Positions 36,105 through 49,100 of a stretch of DNA of 64,000 nucleotides are shown here, in pieces. The stretch's first letter is position 1, and every line of letters starts with the position of its first letter. A program made the translations under genes and the position numbers. The notes under the pieces are model-generated. The model worked only from the letters and a program-made list of their open reading frames with translations, had not been told where the DNA came from and searched no databases. Origin of the DNA: Tritrichomonas musculus (taxonomy: Eukaryota > Parabasalia > Tritrichomonadida > Tritrichomonadidae); assembly GCA_039105265.1 (NCBI GenBank), contig JAPFFF010000001.1, positions 2,356,001-2,420,000 on the forward strand. The letters are read 5' to 3'.

Positions 36105-37895
36105 TTAGTCATAACCAGTTGGTCTTCCTCGTGGGTAATATTGAACTCCATCTTGAATTGACCAAGTCCAATAAGTATCCGAACAAATCCACATTTCTGG
36201 AATTGGTTCTTGTTTATCACTTTGGACTGCAATTAGCCTTCCAGTCTGAGAGACATCTGGATAAAGATATGCATTATTTGTATCACTGTTTAAGAGATTT
36301 CCTTTAAATTCAATTGATACTGCTTGATTTCCAGAATCAACACCATCAAATACATAACCAGAATTTCCACGTTCTAATTGAAAATTGATTCCAAAACTTG
36401 TATTATCAAAAGGACATAATAAAAATCTCTCTTTTTCGTTTGGCTCTCCGGGTACCGTCATATGTTTTGGATAAACATTATTGATTGGTTTTGAGATTGA
36501 TTCAACAAATTCATCTGTTGGTTCAATATTTCCATCTAATTCATTTGCCATTAATTGATATTGAACAAATCTTCCATCCCAAGTATTATCAAAATAAGTT
36601 TCTGGATATTTCTTTTTATTGACTGATAACCAACATTGCTCTAACATAACATTTTGATAAACAGTACAATGAGTAGTTTTTGCTGGAAACATCATTGTTA
36701 TATTTGTTGCATTCTTTAATGGAACAGATTTTGAAATATCAATCCGTCCTCCCGTTACCCTCATATCAAATTGATATTTAGTTAATTCTTGTGAAGGAAT
36801 GATGATTGGTTCTTGTAATGTTGTCATTAATGATTCAATTACATCAGGTTTGACTCCAAATCCACTACAATTCGATCGACATTTGACAATGTGAACGTCA
36901 TCATCCGCGATCTTCAGGGAATTTTTGGACATTATCCAAACAATTGAATCAAATGCATTATTCTTTTTGTAGAGATCACAGATTCCTAAATAATAATTGC
37001 CGTTTCCAGTGAGATAACTATCACCCAGTGAATCATTTCCCTCTTTCTTACATTCTCCAACGGTTATTATCTCATCCTTATATTGAGAAAATCGATTCAA
37101 TAGAGGTAAATTTGGAGCAGAATATTGTTTTTGTCCATTAAGCGGTAAGTCCCAAAATCTTTTGATTTCACCAACATTTTTAGGTTGAATTTGGCACCAA
37201 ACAAGAGCATCAAGTGAAAATTTGACTTCTATTTCAACTTCACCTAAAATTCGATTTGGATACAATCTCCAAGCTTGTAAAGCTAACAAATCAGTGAATG
37301 GTATATTCAATTCCATATGAACAGGAACTGTGGTATTCGGCTGGAATGCAATGAGAGGAACATAAACACCAGCAACATTTGGACTCATGCAACATACGCT
37401 TTCCCATAATGAATGAGCATGAGCTGCATTATTTTTGGAATCTTTTGGTCGAATTGAATTATATGCAAAAGTTTCTTTAATCATTTCACTTTGATGATAA
37501 CCATTAATTAATTTTCCATCAACCCAAAATTGTAATTCAGATATTATTTCAGCTGCATTTTTGAAACCAATAAAGATATAATTAAGATGTTTACAAGGAT
37601 CTAATGTCGTTGCCTCAGCATAAGCTGTATTTAATTTTAGTTTCATGTCTAAATCTAATTTTATGAAACCTTTTTCTATTTGGGAGATTGTATGACCTGA
37701 ATGAGTTAATCTGATTTTTGTTTTTGTACCAATTGGAATAGGTTCATCTTTGTCATGACATAATTCCTCAACAATTGAAAAAGTATTATCTCCTCCATTC
37801 TTTTGTACTAATGTCCTCAAATGATTATTGAAAAAGTTTAATATGTCACCTTCATCATTTCCTGAATTCTTAAATTGTGCGTTTTGATATGTCAT
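36105..37895 (-). CDS. Polinton major capsid protein, copy 2
   Basis: The 596-residue paralog of copy 1 lies 31 bp upstream of it on the same strand. It shares the same start (MTYQNAQFKNSGNDEG) and end (CSDTYWTWSIQDGVQY). Loops between shared blocks differ greatly, for instance around residues 280-330 (GDSYLTGNGNYYLGI), as expected for surface loops. The pair may give a capsid of mixed hexons or one coat for each of two particle states. Late-type promoter, no AACGG box. Confidence 0.85.
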   Translation of the reverse strand: MTYQNAQFKNSGNDEGDILNFFNNHLRTLVQKNGGDNTFSIVEELCHDKDEPIPIGTKTKIRLTHSGHTISQIEKGFIKLDLDMKLKLNTAYAEATTLDPCKHLNYIFIGFKNAAEIISELQFWVDGKLINGYHQSEMIKETFAYNSIRPKDSKNNAAHAHSLWESVCCMSPNVAGVYVPLIAFQPNTTVPVHMELNIPFTDLLALQAWRLYPNRILGEVEIEVKFSLDALVWCQIQPKNVGEIKRFWDLPLNGQKQYSAPNLPLLNRFSQYKDEIITVGECKKEGNDSLGDSYLTGNGNYYLGICDLYKKNNAFDSIVWIMSKNSLKIADDDVHIVKCRSNCSGFGVKPDVIESLMTTLQEPIIIPSQELTKYQFDMRVTGGRIDISKSVPLKNATNITMMFPAKTTHCTVYQNVMLEQCWLSVNKKKYPETYFDNTWDGRFVQYQLMANELDGNIEPTDEFVESISKPINNVYPKHMTVPGEPNEKERFLLCPFDNTSFGINFQLERGNSGYVFDGVDSGNQAVSIEFKGNLLNSDTNNAYLYPDVSQTGRLIAVQSDKQEPIPEMWICSDTYWTWSIQDGVQYYPRGRPTGYD

Positions 37896-37973
37896 CTGTT
37901 TTTATGAAGAATTTAAAAAATTCGAAAAGCCAATTTTTTTCAAAGATGAAAAATAGACGAAATTAAAAAAAAG

Positions 37974-38240
37974 ATGGCTTTTGGAACATGGATTAAAAGA
38001 ATCGGAACCAATATTGCAAACTTTGCAAAGAAAAATGGACCTAAAATTTTACAATTTGCATCAGATTACGTTGCACCAGCCATAGAAAAATTTGGAAACT
38101 CAATCGGTGGAACTCCTGGAACTATTTTGGGTGGTGTTGGCAAAGGAATTCGAGCAGTGAATGATACTGTTCAATCTTGGAATGCAACAGGAAAAGATAA
38201 ATTCTTACAACCTGCGTATGACAAAAATTCTCCTACTTAA
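37974..38240 (+). CDS. Polinton gene, small amphipathic protein
   Basis: The 88-residue protein (MAFGTWIKRIGTNIANF) has an amphipathic basic helix, then a Gly-rich hydrophobic stretch (GTPGTILGGVGKGIRAV). This is like membrane-active internal capsid peptides such as adenovirus protein VI, but only in style. It lies next to the capsid genes, diverging from copy 2. Confidence 0.65.
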   Translation: MAFGTWIKRIGTNIANFAKKNGPKILQFASDYVAPAIEKFGNSIGGTPGTILGGVGKGIRAVNDTVQSWNATGKDKFLQPAYDKNSPT

Positions 38241-38368
38241 GAATACATTCGCCTTCTTACTTCTTCATCTATTGGTGGATCATCAGGAGGGAAAAGTTTT
38301 ATCACTCTTAATAATGTGTTCACTAATTCAATTAAAACAAGCGTTCCTAAGAGAATTTCAATCAGCAT
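38237..38368 (-). CDS. Possible 43-residue single-pass membrane protein of the Polinton
   Basis: A short frame reads MLIEILLGTLVLIELVNTLL, then RVIKLFPPDDPPIDEEVRRR. One hydrophobic segment is followed by a charged tail. Its stop overlaps the stop of the convergent gene at 38240. The orderly composition and tight packing argue that it is real, but length limits confidence. Confidence 0.45.
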   Translation of the reverse strand: MLIEILLGTLVLIELVNTLLRVIKLFPPDDPPIDEEVRRRMYS

Positions 38369-38419
38369 ATTGTTTTAAATAGTTTCAAAAATGTTTAAAT
38401 AAATTTTATTTTTTTTAAA

Positions 38420-38722
38420 ATGGAATTGAAAATTATTGAACCAATTCAAAAATATTTAAAAGAGTTTAACACAACTGATGAGTTTAATTTATTCTATTCT
38501 AAGAACAAAGAACAACTAGATTCAGAAACAACACATAAACTAAACAAAAAGTATCATATTCAAGGTTATCGTATTACTAAAATCAAAGGTGAATTAATGT
38601 TAAAGAAGGTCAATGAAGACGAAGAAAAAGACGATTCAGAAATTTTGAAGATAAAAGATGATATTGCAAAAATTAAAATTACTTTGAATGATGTTATAAA
38701 TTTTATTAACTCTAAGACCTAA
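38420..38722 (+). CDS. Polinton gene, small coiled-coil protein
   Basis: Not recognised. The 100-residue protein (MELKIIEPIQKYLKEFN) has a folded N-terminal half (HIQGYRITKIKGELML) and a coiled-coil end (ILKIKDDIAKIKITLND). Its end overlaps the end of the convergent ATPase gene by 11 bp. A late-type T-rich tract precedes it. Confidence 0.65.
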   Translation: MELKIIEPIQKYLKEFNTTDEFNLFYSKNKEQLDSETTHKLNKKYHIQGYRITKIKGELMLKKVNEDEEKDDSEILKIKDDIAKIKITLNDVINFINSKT

Positions 38723-39575
38723 TATATGTATCACCACCTGAAGAACATTGAATAACAATCATCGGATGTTCATCTGGATGTTCATGTTTCATTTCATTTA
38801 ATTGTTGGAAAGCATCAAAAAAGTCTTCAAAATCTAAATTACTTGCTGCTTGAGAATAAATGTAACGTAATTGTTGTTTATTAAAACCAGGTAATAAATA
38901 TAATGTACTTATTTCATTTTTAATATGTGGTTTTAACCCTTTCCAACCTTGAACTAATAAGAAATAAGACATATTTGTATGACGACATCTACGTAATAAT
39001 TGACTAAAAAATGATTCTTCAGATGAGAATAATTTTGAATTAGAAATATCATCAAATAATACAATTGAATGTAAATATTCTCTATCAAAATCTTCAACAA
39101 ATAAAACATTAAATAAATCATCGAGTTGTTCTTGTTTAATTTTATTTTTTGTTCTTTCTCTTCGAATTTTGTAATATAAACTTTTTGCTGCTAATAATTC
39201 ATCGATACATTCTTCAGCATCTTTTTCACTAACCACTACTGTTGGTATTTGTAATAATGGTTTTAATGATAACCAACTTTTATCGTTCTCTTCACCATCT
39301 TTTGTAACATAAACTAATAAATGATGAGTATTAAGTATTGAAATTTTAATTATTTCTTCTAATGCTGTAACTGTTTTTCCCATACTTTGTTTACCTACAA
39401 TAACATTAACAGAATTATATTTAGCAACAATATCTTCATGAATTGGAGCAATTAAAGAATCATTTTTTGGACTCAAATTTGATTTTAACCTTGCTTTTAT
39501 TTTTGATCTAATGTTTTCTTTTGCAAAATTAACTTCTTCTTCTTCGCTATCACTGAAATAATCACTGTCACTCAT
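38712..39575 (-). CDS. Polinton DNA-packaging ATPase (FtsK-HerA/A32 type)
   Basis: The 287-residue protein should drive the genome into the capsid. Walker A is GKQSMGKT (about 60) and Walker B is SIVLFDDIS (about 170). These are followed by a conserved block with RRCRHTNMSYFLLVQGWKG, which carries the Gln sensor region, and ISTLYLLPGFNKQQLRY, as in A32-type ATPases of poxviruses and Polintons. An acidic N-terminus (SDSDYFSDSEEEE) precedes the domain. Length is normal for the family. Confidence 0.92.
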   Translation of the reverse strand: MSDSDYFSDSEEEEVNFAKENIRSKIKARLKSNLSPKNDSLIAPIHEDIVAKYNSVNVIVGKQSMGKTVTALEEIIKISILNTHHLLVYVTKDGEENDKSWLSLKPLLQIPTVVVSEKDAEECIDELLAAKSLYYKIRRERTKNKIKQEQLDDLFNVLFVEDFDREYLHSIVLFDDISNSKLFSSEESFFSQLLRRCRHTNMSYFLLVQGWKGLKPHIKNEISTLYLLPGFNKQQLRYIYSQAASNLDFEDFFDAFQQLNEMKHEHPDEHPMIVIQCSSGGDTYIRS

Positions 39576-39620
39576 ATTTTTTAAATTCCGACTAAATTAT
39601 GTAAAAAAAGTTATAAAAAT

Positions 39621-40094
39621 TTACTCTTCAGTAATTTCTTCTTCTCCATCATCATCATCATCAAATTCACCTGATGCTTGTTGAATTGCAGCTACTAATA
39701 ATTGTTCAATATCTTCTTCAAAATGTTGTCTATCGTCTTTTGGTCCAGTTTTCAATTTTTCAATTAAACCGTCAACAATTTTATGATAATCTTCTTGAGT
39801 TGTTTTATTTCCACGATATCTTCTTTGTTCTTCTTCTGTTGTTAAACCATATTCTTGATAAAGTGGTTGTAAAACTAATTGATCCCATACAATTGGATAA
39901 GCTTTACATAATAATCTCATTTTGTCAACTGGAATTAAATCAACATAATTTGTTTCTGCTAAAGCTTTTTCAGTAACTCTTCCCATAACATATTTCTTAA
40001 ATTTATTTAATGCTGATAATTTTCTTGGTTTCTTTTCTGGTTTCTTGAATTCCTGTAACAACTTTCTTAATTCTGTTATCTCTGCGTTACTCAT
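39621..40094 (-). CDS. Polinton gene, 157-residue helical protein with acidic tail
   Basis: Not recognised. The protein starts MSNAEITELRKLLQEFK and has helices with basic residues (SALNKFKKYVMGRVTEK). It ends in an Asp/Glu run (FDDDDDGEEEITEE). It sits between the packaging ATPase and the giant gene, so a capsid-assembly or scaffold role is possible. Late-type tract TTTTTATTTTTATTC upstream. Confidence 0.7.
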   Translation of the reverse strand: MSNAEITELRKLLQEFKKPEKKPRKLSALNKFKKYVMGRVTEKALAETNYVDLIPVDKMRLLCKAYPIVWDQLVLQPLYQEYGLTTEEEQRRYRGNKTTQEDYHKIVDGLIEKLKTGPKDDRQHFEEDIEQLLVAAIQQASGEFDDDDDGEEEITEE

Positions 40095-40131
40095 GATTTT
40101 TGAATAAAAATAAAAATCAAAGAAGATAAAT

Positions 40132-43100
40132 TTAAAGCTTTGAATTCATGAACTTCATTAATTGAGGATTATTTGAAATAACACTTGGAGTTTCAGATGT
40201 GATAATAGGTTTTACAGGTTCAATAATAGGTTTTACAGGTTCAATAATAGGTTTTACAGGTTCAATAATAGGTTTCACGGGTTTTGTTTTTGATAGATCG
40301 AGTTTGTCGATTGTACTTTTTTCATCAATTATTTTTGGTTTTGTTTTCGCTTCAATATCAATATCAAATTTATTTTTTGGTTCTTTCTTCTTCTTTTTCA
40401 AAAGTTTACTTCTTTCTGATTTTTGTTTCTTCAAATTCTTATTTCCTTTAGCTTTTGTATTAATTGTTGGTTTCTTTGGTTTAACTTCCTCAACATCATC
40501 ATCAATCTTTTCCTCAATTTTTGTTTCAATTGGTTTCTGTTTTTGAGCCAATACTTTGAATCGTAATGGTGCATTTTTCCGACCTCTTCTTGGTAAAATT
40601 TGAGTCATTGATTTTGTTTGAATTACTTCTGGTTCGTCAACTTTTGTAGGTAATAAGTTAATTTTCTTACCAGGTTCTATTTTTGTCATTGTCATTGGTT
40701 TTTCAGATATTGGACTTACTAATGGTTTCTTTTCTATTGGTGTTTCTTTCTCTTCTGTCATTGTTGTTTTAGATGAAAATAAATTATTTATATTTGAATT
40801 TGTTTGATATGGAACAACTGGTTTAGGAGGAAGATTTTCATTAAATTGAGACATTATTGATGTTTTTCCGTTTAATTTATTTTTCTTTTGTTGTTCTAAC
40901 AATAATTGGCGTATTGATACATTACCTTTCGAACTTTGTTGAATTAAACTTGTAATTCCACCTTCATAACGTTTAGCCCAAACATTCTCTTCTTTCTTTT
41001 CTGAATCATCATTAATTGTTAAATCTGTATTTGTGGTTGTTGGTGTTGTTGTTGTGGTTGTTGGTGTTGTATTTGTTGTTGGTGTTGTTGCGGGCTTATT
41101 GAATGGATTTGTATACCCAGTATTTCTTAATGCACCACCAATTGTATTACCATTATTTTGATTTTGTTGTCTTTCTTTTTCTTGAGCTTCATTTATCATA
41201 TTTTGAATTTCATGTAATGCAGTGTCCGTATCTTGATTCTTAAATCTTTCAAATCCAATTTCTGTCATATTTATTTTTCGACGATACGAATTCAAATCTT
41301 TTAATTTCTCTTCTACTTTCTTTTTATGTTCTTTCTCTTTATCATCTTTTGCTTTCTCATCATCCCATTGTTTCTTTGCTTCATTCTCTTTTTGTTGCAA
41401 AAGAATGATACTTGGTTCTAAATTATTCAATGGTTTATCTTTATAATCATCATATTTTAAGAGAGTATTTTCTTTCTTATAATTTGTTTTCAGATCTCGA
41501 TAATATTTATTCGTCTTTGCAATATAGCGATTCAATTTCAAATATCTTTCTAAATCATCCAATGACGGATATAACTCAGCTAGCTTTTCATATGTTTCAG
41601 AACTATCATCGATATGTTTATGATATTCTTCTAATAGATTCTTGAAAAATTCTTTCTTTTCGGTATTGACTTTTTCTTTATATTTGATATATGCATTTCG
41701 AATATCATCTACTGTCACTTTTTTATCTGTTCTTTTTGCTATTTCTGGTTCGATATAACTTTGATGAACAAATGCAACATCTTCTGTTTTCATTGTTCCT
41801 TTCTTCTTTTGAAGTGCATTATGATCATCTAAAATTGGTATAAATGCAATACTTTCTAAAACATATACCCAATCGATATTTTTCTTATCTGGTGCAAATT
41901 TATTAACAATATCTTTTACATTTATTTTTGTTTTTCCAAAATGATTTTCATATAATGGTTTGAAGTCTAAAATTGCGTTCACATAATCCAAATCTTTTGC
42001 TGAATATGTTAATCCTTTCAACTCATCTTTTGTCACTTTTGAACCTTCTTCCAAATTTTTATTTATTGCATCGATGTTTTCAATTATTTTCTTTTCTGTG
42101 TCAGTTTTTTCTTTCTCAAAGGATTTAAACGCTATTTGATATTCACCAATCAATTCGTCTTCTGAAATTTTATCATGTTGTTGAGTAGCTGGATTATATC
42201 GTAAATTATCAATATATTCTTCATATGTTTCTTGTTCTTTTCTTGGTATTCCTTGAAATTCTAGAGATTCCTTATGAACAATTCTTGCAAGATTTGCATG
42301 ATAAGCTGTCTCAATATCAAATTGTAAATCTTTCTCGTTTTGAATGTTCCATTGAACCTTATCACGAATTTTATATGGGTAATACATCATTTGATCCAAA
42401 GTTATTTTTTGGCCAAAAGCAGTTTCATATCTTTTCTGTAATGGAGTTAATTTACAATATTTAACAATTTCATAAGCATTTGTGTATGTTTGAAGTTTTT
42501 CTGAATCTAATTTCAATTTTTCATCGTCAATATTTGCATTGAATTCACTTATGAGATCATCTAAATTTTCATCATATGAATATTGTAAAGCAGCTTTCAC
42601 ATAATTATTAAGTAATGATAAATCTTTCCCTTTCTTCTCAAACTTTTTCCGTTCGACTTCGAAATTAAATTCGTTATCATTCTTTTTGTTATAATTTTCA
42701 ATATCTTTCTTCATTGCCATTCGAACGTGACCATATTCGGTATTTTTATATTCTTTCACAATTTCATCTTTCTCTGCATTTGTTAATTTTGACCATTGTT
42801 TGTTTCCACCGAATTTTCTAATTGCTTCAAGAATATTTTCAACTTCTAATTTCAAATCATCACATGCTCTTGAATAACTTTGAGGTTTCTGGTTGATATC
42901 TTTTGCTTTATTCGGATTCTTTTTGTTATGAACAGTTATCAATATTTCATAATAAGTTTTGTAAGCATTATGATCATTCTCTTCTTTATTAAACAAATCT
43001 AATAAACTCTTTCCTTCACCTAAATCATCATTATAAATTTCTAAATATTCTTTGATTTTTGGAAAGTTTTGTAATTTATCATATTCATTTTCAAATCTTT

Positions 43101-46100
43101 GATATTCAACTTTTAATTTCTTTATTTGAGCTTCTTTTGTTGATCCATACTCACCTTCCATGAGATCGTGATCAGAAATTACATAATTATATTTCGTTTC
43201 AAAATCTTTGATAATATTTTTCAGTTCTAGATAATATTTAGTTTCTTCAACATTCATATTATGTTGGTTCAACATTGAACGTATTGTTGAAACTACAGCA
43301 GTATCGGATTCTGGATATTTTCTTTGATATTCTTCAAATAAGTCTCTTAGTTTTTGGTCATTAGCTGCTTTATTTTTAGCTTTATCTAATCTTTTCACCT
43401 CAATTTCTAAATCTTTTATATCTTCTCGTGTTGGATTCTTCAGATCATCAAACTCTTTACCAAATTGATTTTTATATTTGCTTCTCATAATATGATAAAG
43501 AAAATAGTCTTCTGCAGCGTCAACATCATCTTGAAATAAGTTAACAATCTCTTCAAAAGTCGTTTTCTTTTCGAATCTTTTGTCATAATCTTTCCAATAT
43601 CTCCTCCATTTCCCAACTCCTTTATAATGTGAGTCATATCGATTCTTTAAATCAGTTAATGTGATAACTTTTTCTTTATTCGTTTTATCTGATACATAAT
43701 CCTTACCAAACTCATTTTTATACCAAACACTTAACGCATTTGCACGAAGTGCTTCGTATGCATTATCCCAATCACCTTTCCATTTTTTATAAGCATTTTG
43801 CCATTCAGGTAGTTTATCTTCTTTATGATTCGAATTCCAAATCTGTCTATCAGCATCTAACGTTGTCCATTTTGTTCTATTTTCATGATATCTCTGAATC
43901 TTATCTTCCAAATATTTGAAAAGTTGTTGAGGGTCTTCAATTTTTAAATAGTCATTGTCCGTTTCACCCAAATCTCGTAGCATAACTGCATATTGGTCAC
44001 GATTCATTTCATTAGCAACATAAGCTCTTGCATCAAACACTGCTTTTTCTACATTTGTTTCTGTTTGAAATTTGTTTATGAGAGTTTCCCAAGTAACTTT
44101 ATTAGAGTGATCATTTATTAATTGTATCAATACGGGATCACTTCGGAATCTATTATATTTATCAAAATAAGTATCACATAATATCTGTAAGTTTTTGATT
44201 TTTTCTTTCAGTGTTGTTCCTTTGAGATCATCTTTTTGTCCTGACCATTTTTCCCATATTTTTGATAAGAATTCATACTTTGCCTCATCTATATCATATT
44301 CTTTATATTTCAAAAGTTCTGTGATATCACTAAATGCATTCCCTGTTCTTGCATATTCATTCCAATATCGAGTGACAACAGTATCTCCTCCGAATTTATT
44401 AATTTTTAAATTCAACTCATTTTGTAATCGTTCTAATTTATCTAATATTTGTTCCCAATTGTCACCATTGATTGCATTGAGTTTCACTTTTGGATATTCG
44501 TATACGGTTTCTAATTCATATTTGATTAATTCAATCTTCATTCGATTTGTACAATCTTTGAAATTTTTTCCTAATTTGTCTCTGATTGAATCAACATCGT
44601 GAACTTCTTGTGTAATATGATTATAATGACGGAGTAGATCTTGAAAAGTCACAGAGAAAAATGACCTCTCATCTTTTTCAGCTTCACGTAACATTTTTTC
44701 TAATTTTGTCTTTCCATCCGTTGAATTCGGAATTTCGTTTATTTCTTTGACCTTATCTGGAAGTAAAGCAATTAATTTGTATTTCAAAGTTTGACATTGA
44801 CAAAAGAATAATGCTCCTTGATAGTTATCTTCATATTCAAGCACTATATCATGAATTGTCCATTCACGATCAGCATGTCTATTAAGCGTTAATAACGCAT
44901 TTTGAAATTCATCACTTCGATATTGATTATAACCACGAACAGCTGTTTGAATAATATCTATCACTTGTTCTTTCTGTTCATCAGTCAACTCACCTGCTTT
45001 ATCACTTGTTAATGAAATATATTTATCCTTCTTTGTTTTAACAGTATATTTTTTCTTGAATGTGTCATTATATAAATCTAAATGATATTTATAATTTAAA
45101 TCAGTTTTACCTTTATTATAGTCAAAATTATATAACGCGGCTGTCTTTTCTATTGAAGATGTTTGTTCATCATCATTATGATAATATCGATATTTATGCC
45201 AAATTTCATTGAATGCAGGTGAATTCCATGATTGTGCATAATTTTGTGTTATTTGACTATAAAATTTTCGACACCAAGCTAATCTTTCTTCTGAATCTAA
45301 GGCTGTCTCATGATATCCAGTAAAACGAGTATCACCTGGCAAATCTTCATCAAATATAGAGAATCTATTTTTAATTAATTTTCTATATTTATCAATTTCA
45401 ATAGCAATTCGAGCTTTTTCAGGAGTTTTATATTTGTCTTTCAATTGTTTATATGTTAATGTTGAATCTATTTGATTTGTTGATTTATATGATTCAAATG
45501 TTGCTTCAACATCTGATTTTCCCCACGTTTCTTCATCTTGTTCTTTTTCTTCCACTTTCGCCAAAATTTGATCAAATAATGTTGAATCTTTTTCTTGACC
45601 TGTCATTGAATAATCTTTTCCATTGTTTAATTGTTTGTAATATGTTGAAACAATAGGAATTAAATAGTTTGCATACATTTCTTCATTTGTCCAAGTTAAA
45701 TCAGGTTGAGTTATATAAGAAACATATTGTGGTTTTATTTTCGCTAACAATTCTCTTGCTTTCTTATAGTTACTATCAGTTGACCAAGTTTTTGAAGTTT
45801 TCTTATAGGAATCATATTTCTCTTGCCAATTCTTTCGATAAGCAGATTTGACTGTTGGATCTGTCATTTTCATGTATTCATTAAAGTATTGAATGACGTC
45901 GTTATATAATTTATTACCTTTTTTCGGAAATTTCTCATTTATTTTCTTCACTTTTTCATAACTCTCAAAGAAATCAATACATTCATTCAAATCTCCATTG
46001 AATTTTCCATACAAATGTCCCCAAGCTTCAACATAATTTCGTCCAAATGCTTTTGAATATTTTTCAAGATAATCATGAAACACACTACTTTGATCCCAAG

Positions 46101-49100
46101 TGACAGAATAATTGTGATAATTTTTATCATAATAATCTTGAAGTATTTTTTGAGCTTCTGTGATTGAATCCTTCGCTTTCTCTCTTACAAATTTCTTTAA
46201 ATTAACACCTTCCCAAGGATGAGTTTTATAATAAAATTCATACAACGCACCTAATTTATTTATTGCATTGATAGCATTATAATTTCCTTCCCATTCCATT
46301 CTCCAATCAGATGGACTTTTGAGATCCTCAGGAAAATGTTGTTTCCAAATCATTAAAGCTTGATCCAAATTAGCATTCGTATCTCTTCCATTGATTTGAT
46401 TATTAATCATATTTTGTAAAGATTCACCAACTTGAACAACATTTTTATTTCTCCAAGCAGCTGCTATTCTTTTTATTGAATATTGATCATCATTCGGTAA
46501 AAATTCATTCAATTCTCTTATTTTGTTATTTATGTTATCATTCAAAGATAAAACACGTTCTGTTTCTTCGATATCTGCAACCTCATCTTGAAAATACTGT
46601 CCATGAGTTGAAAAATCACCATTTGTCTGATTTTGAAAATAATCCATAAATGTTGGAAAATGACTTTGTTTTTCGTGATATTTTTTATATTTGTCATAAG
46701 CTAATTCAGACTCTAAATAAAATTTATATGCAGAACCATTCTGAGGGAAATAAGTCATTTTTACATCACGAAATCTCTTGTCAGTAAATCGAGTTGGATA
46801 AAGATTATGTAATTCTTGTTCGAGCATATTGATTTGAGGAATATCTTCTGCTTTTGTATTTCCAATGATTACGTCCATTTTTAAATTCATATTTTCTTTT
46901 CCTTCATAACTTTTATAAACTTTTTCAAATTCTAATCTATCAAAATACTTATCCATATCATGACCCATAGAAATGTAATAAGTTCGTGCATTCAAGTATT
47001 GTTGAATATCTCCTGAATTATTACAATGGCCAACAACTTCTTTGAATAAGTCATCTTTTTGTTCTTTGTCATGAATCTTTTTTGTTCGTTCGTTGAATTC
47101 TTGATAAAAGGCCTGATCATTTTTCTTTTGTCTTTCTAAATTTTGGTATTGTTGAACGATATTTTGGTAATTAGTTATAATTTGATTATAATCTGGTTGA
47201 CCATCTGATTTTAACGGAGGTGAAACATTTTTCAATTCAATAATTTTAATAGGTGAATATTCGAAAATTTGAATTTCAGCTTGGTATCTCTTTAACATAT
47301 TAAAGATTTCGTCTAAATTATAACGATAGTCAATTAATGATTGAAACCCTATTTTTTTATTGTTATATGAATATTTATTCCAACGTTTCATTACAATTCC
47401 TCCCCTGAAGAAATCTTCCTTATGATCATTCATATATTTTAATAAATCAGCTTTTGTTTCTACATTTGGTGTATACAAAACTAAGTATTGAACTAAATGA
47501 TCAAAACGATACTGATTGATATCCCAATCAGGAAATAGAGTTGTAAAACTTTCGTTAATAGCATTTTTCAAATTCTCATCTTCTTTTCCTTTTTCTGTAT
47601 TCTTATTTTTAATTAATTCTTTGATATACTCTTCTTTATTTTCAATTTTCTGATCGACTAATATTCCATTCCAAAAGTTATCAGTAAATTCACTTCCATA
47701 AGCATGTTGTACTTGAACTTTTAAATTCTCAAGTTTCTTTTTATCTTGAACAGATTTCAATAGAGATTTTTCATTATTGAGTCGATTTTGTAATTTTTCT
47801 AAGGCTTTACTTTGTTCGGTTTCTGATTCAATATCCTTTATAAATATTTCATTCTCTTCTTTCTGTTGATCAAATGGTTGACCTTCTAGATTTGCTCTTT
47901 GTGCTATTATTGTTATTATTTCTCCCATTTTCTTATCAATATCTTGTTTTGAAGCAATCCATGATCTTTGCCATTCTTCAAATTGTGCTTCTTTAGTCGG
48001 AATATCATTTTGTTTAATAAATTGAGATCTTATTTGTATAACATCATTTTGGTCAAATTTTCTCTTTGATTGTCTTAATATCTCGACGATTTTTGCTGAC
48101 ATATAATCATTTTCTTGTTTTAATGCTTGTTCCAACTTTTCTTTCCATTTCTCTTCTTCCTCATCAATAATTGTATTTATTTGATTAGGATTTGATAAAA
48201 TTTTATTTGTAACATTTTGTAAGATTGTATTTTCATCAACTGAGCTAACCCCTGGAACTTTTTCAGCGATTTGATTAATTTTGATAAGATTTTCTGTTAT
48301 TTTTGATTGTACATCTGATTTTAATTTATTTGTTAATGTAGTCTTTGCATTTGTAATATCTTGTTCCACGGCTCGTTTTCCTTCTTTATCATTATATATT
48401 GCCGTATATCTTTCCAGAGTATCGTCATCAACTTGTAATCCATGACTCTCTAACATTGACAACACCTTCTTTTTCTTATTTTCTTTCTGTTCGATATCAT
48501 TCTCTTGAATTGCGAGATTCAATCTACGAGATAAATCCTCGTCCAAATCTTTTGTAATTTGATCACCGTTTATATAAAAAGCTTCCAATTCACTTTTTCT
48601 TACTGCTTGATTATAATTTGAATTTGGACGATATTTACTTGTTTCTTGTTCTATTTGAATTAGATCCTTTATCATATTCTTTCGATTTGATAACGATTGT
48701 TCATAACGATCTCGATAATTTTTAACAATTTCTGAGGTTTCATTTAATTTGTTCTCCCATTGTTTTTCTCTATCTGCTTTGAACAAAGCTTGACAAGATC
48801 CATCTTTAACAAATAATGAATAAAATTCAGTTAACTTGTTCTTACTTAAATTAAACGGCTTTAATATTTCGTTCACAGCACTTTGATATAATCCAAGATA
48901 TCGTGGAAATTCTACTTCTTCTATTTTTGATCCTGATCCTTTTTGTAATTGTTCAATAACCTCTATTTTCGTTGGTACTTCACCTCTTGTTATAAAATCA
49001 TTATTTAATTTTTGAATTATTTTTTTCTGATAATATGATTCTGCATCTAAATTTGTTGTATTTCCTGTCATACGATATAATGAATCAAATTCTTCATTAA

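Noticed and set aside
36074-36232. N-terminal extension of capsid copy 1
   Set aside because: The extension overlaps the end of copy 2, and the paralog starts exactly at the later Met.
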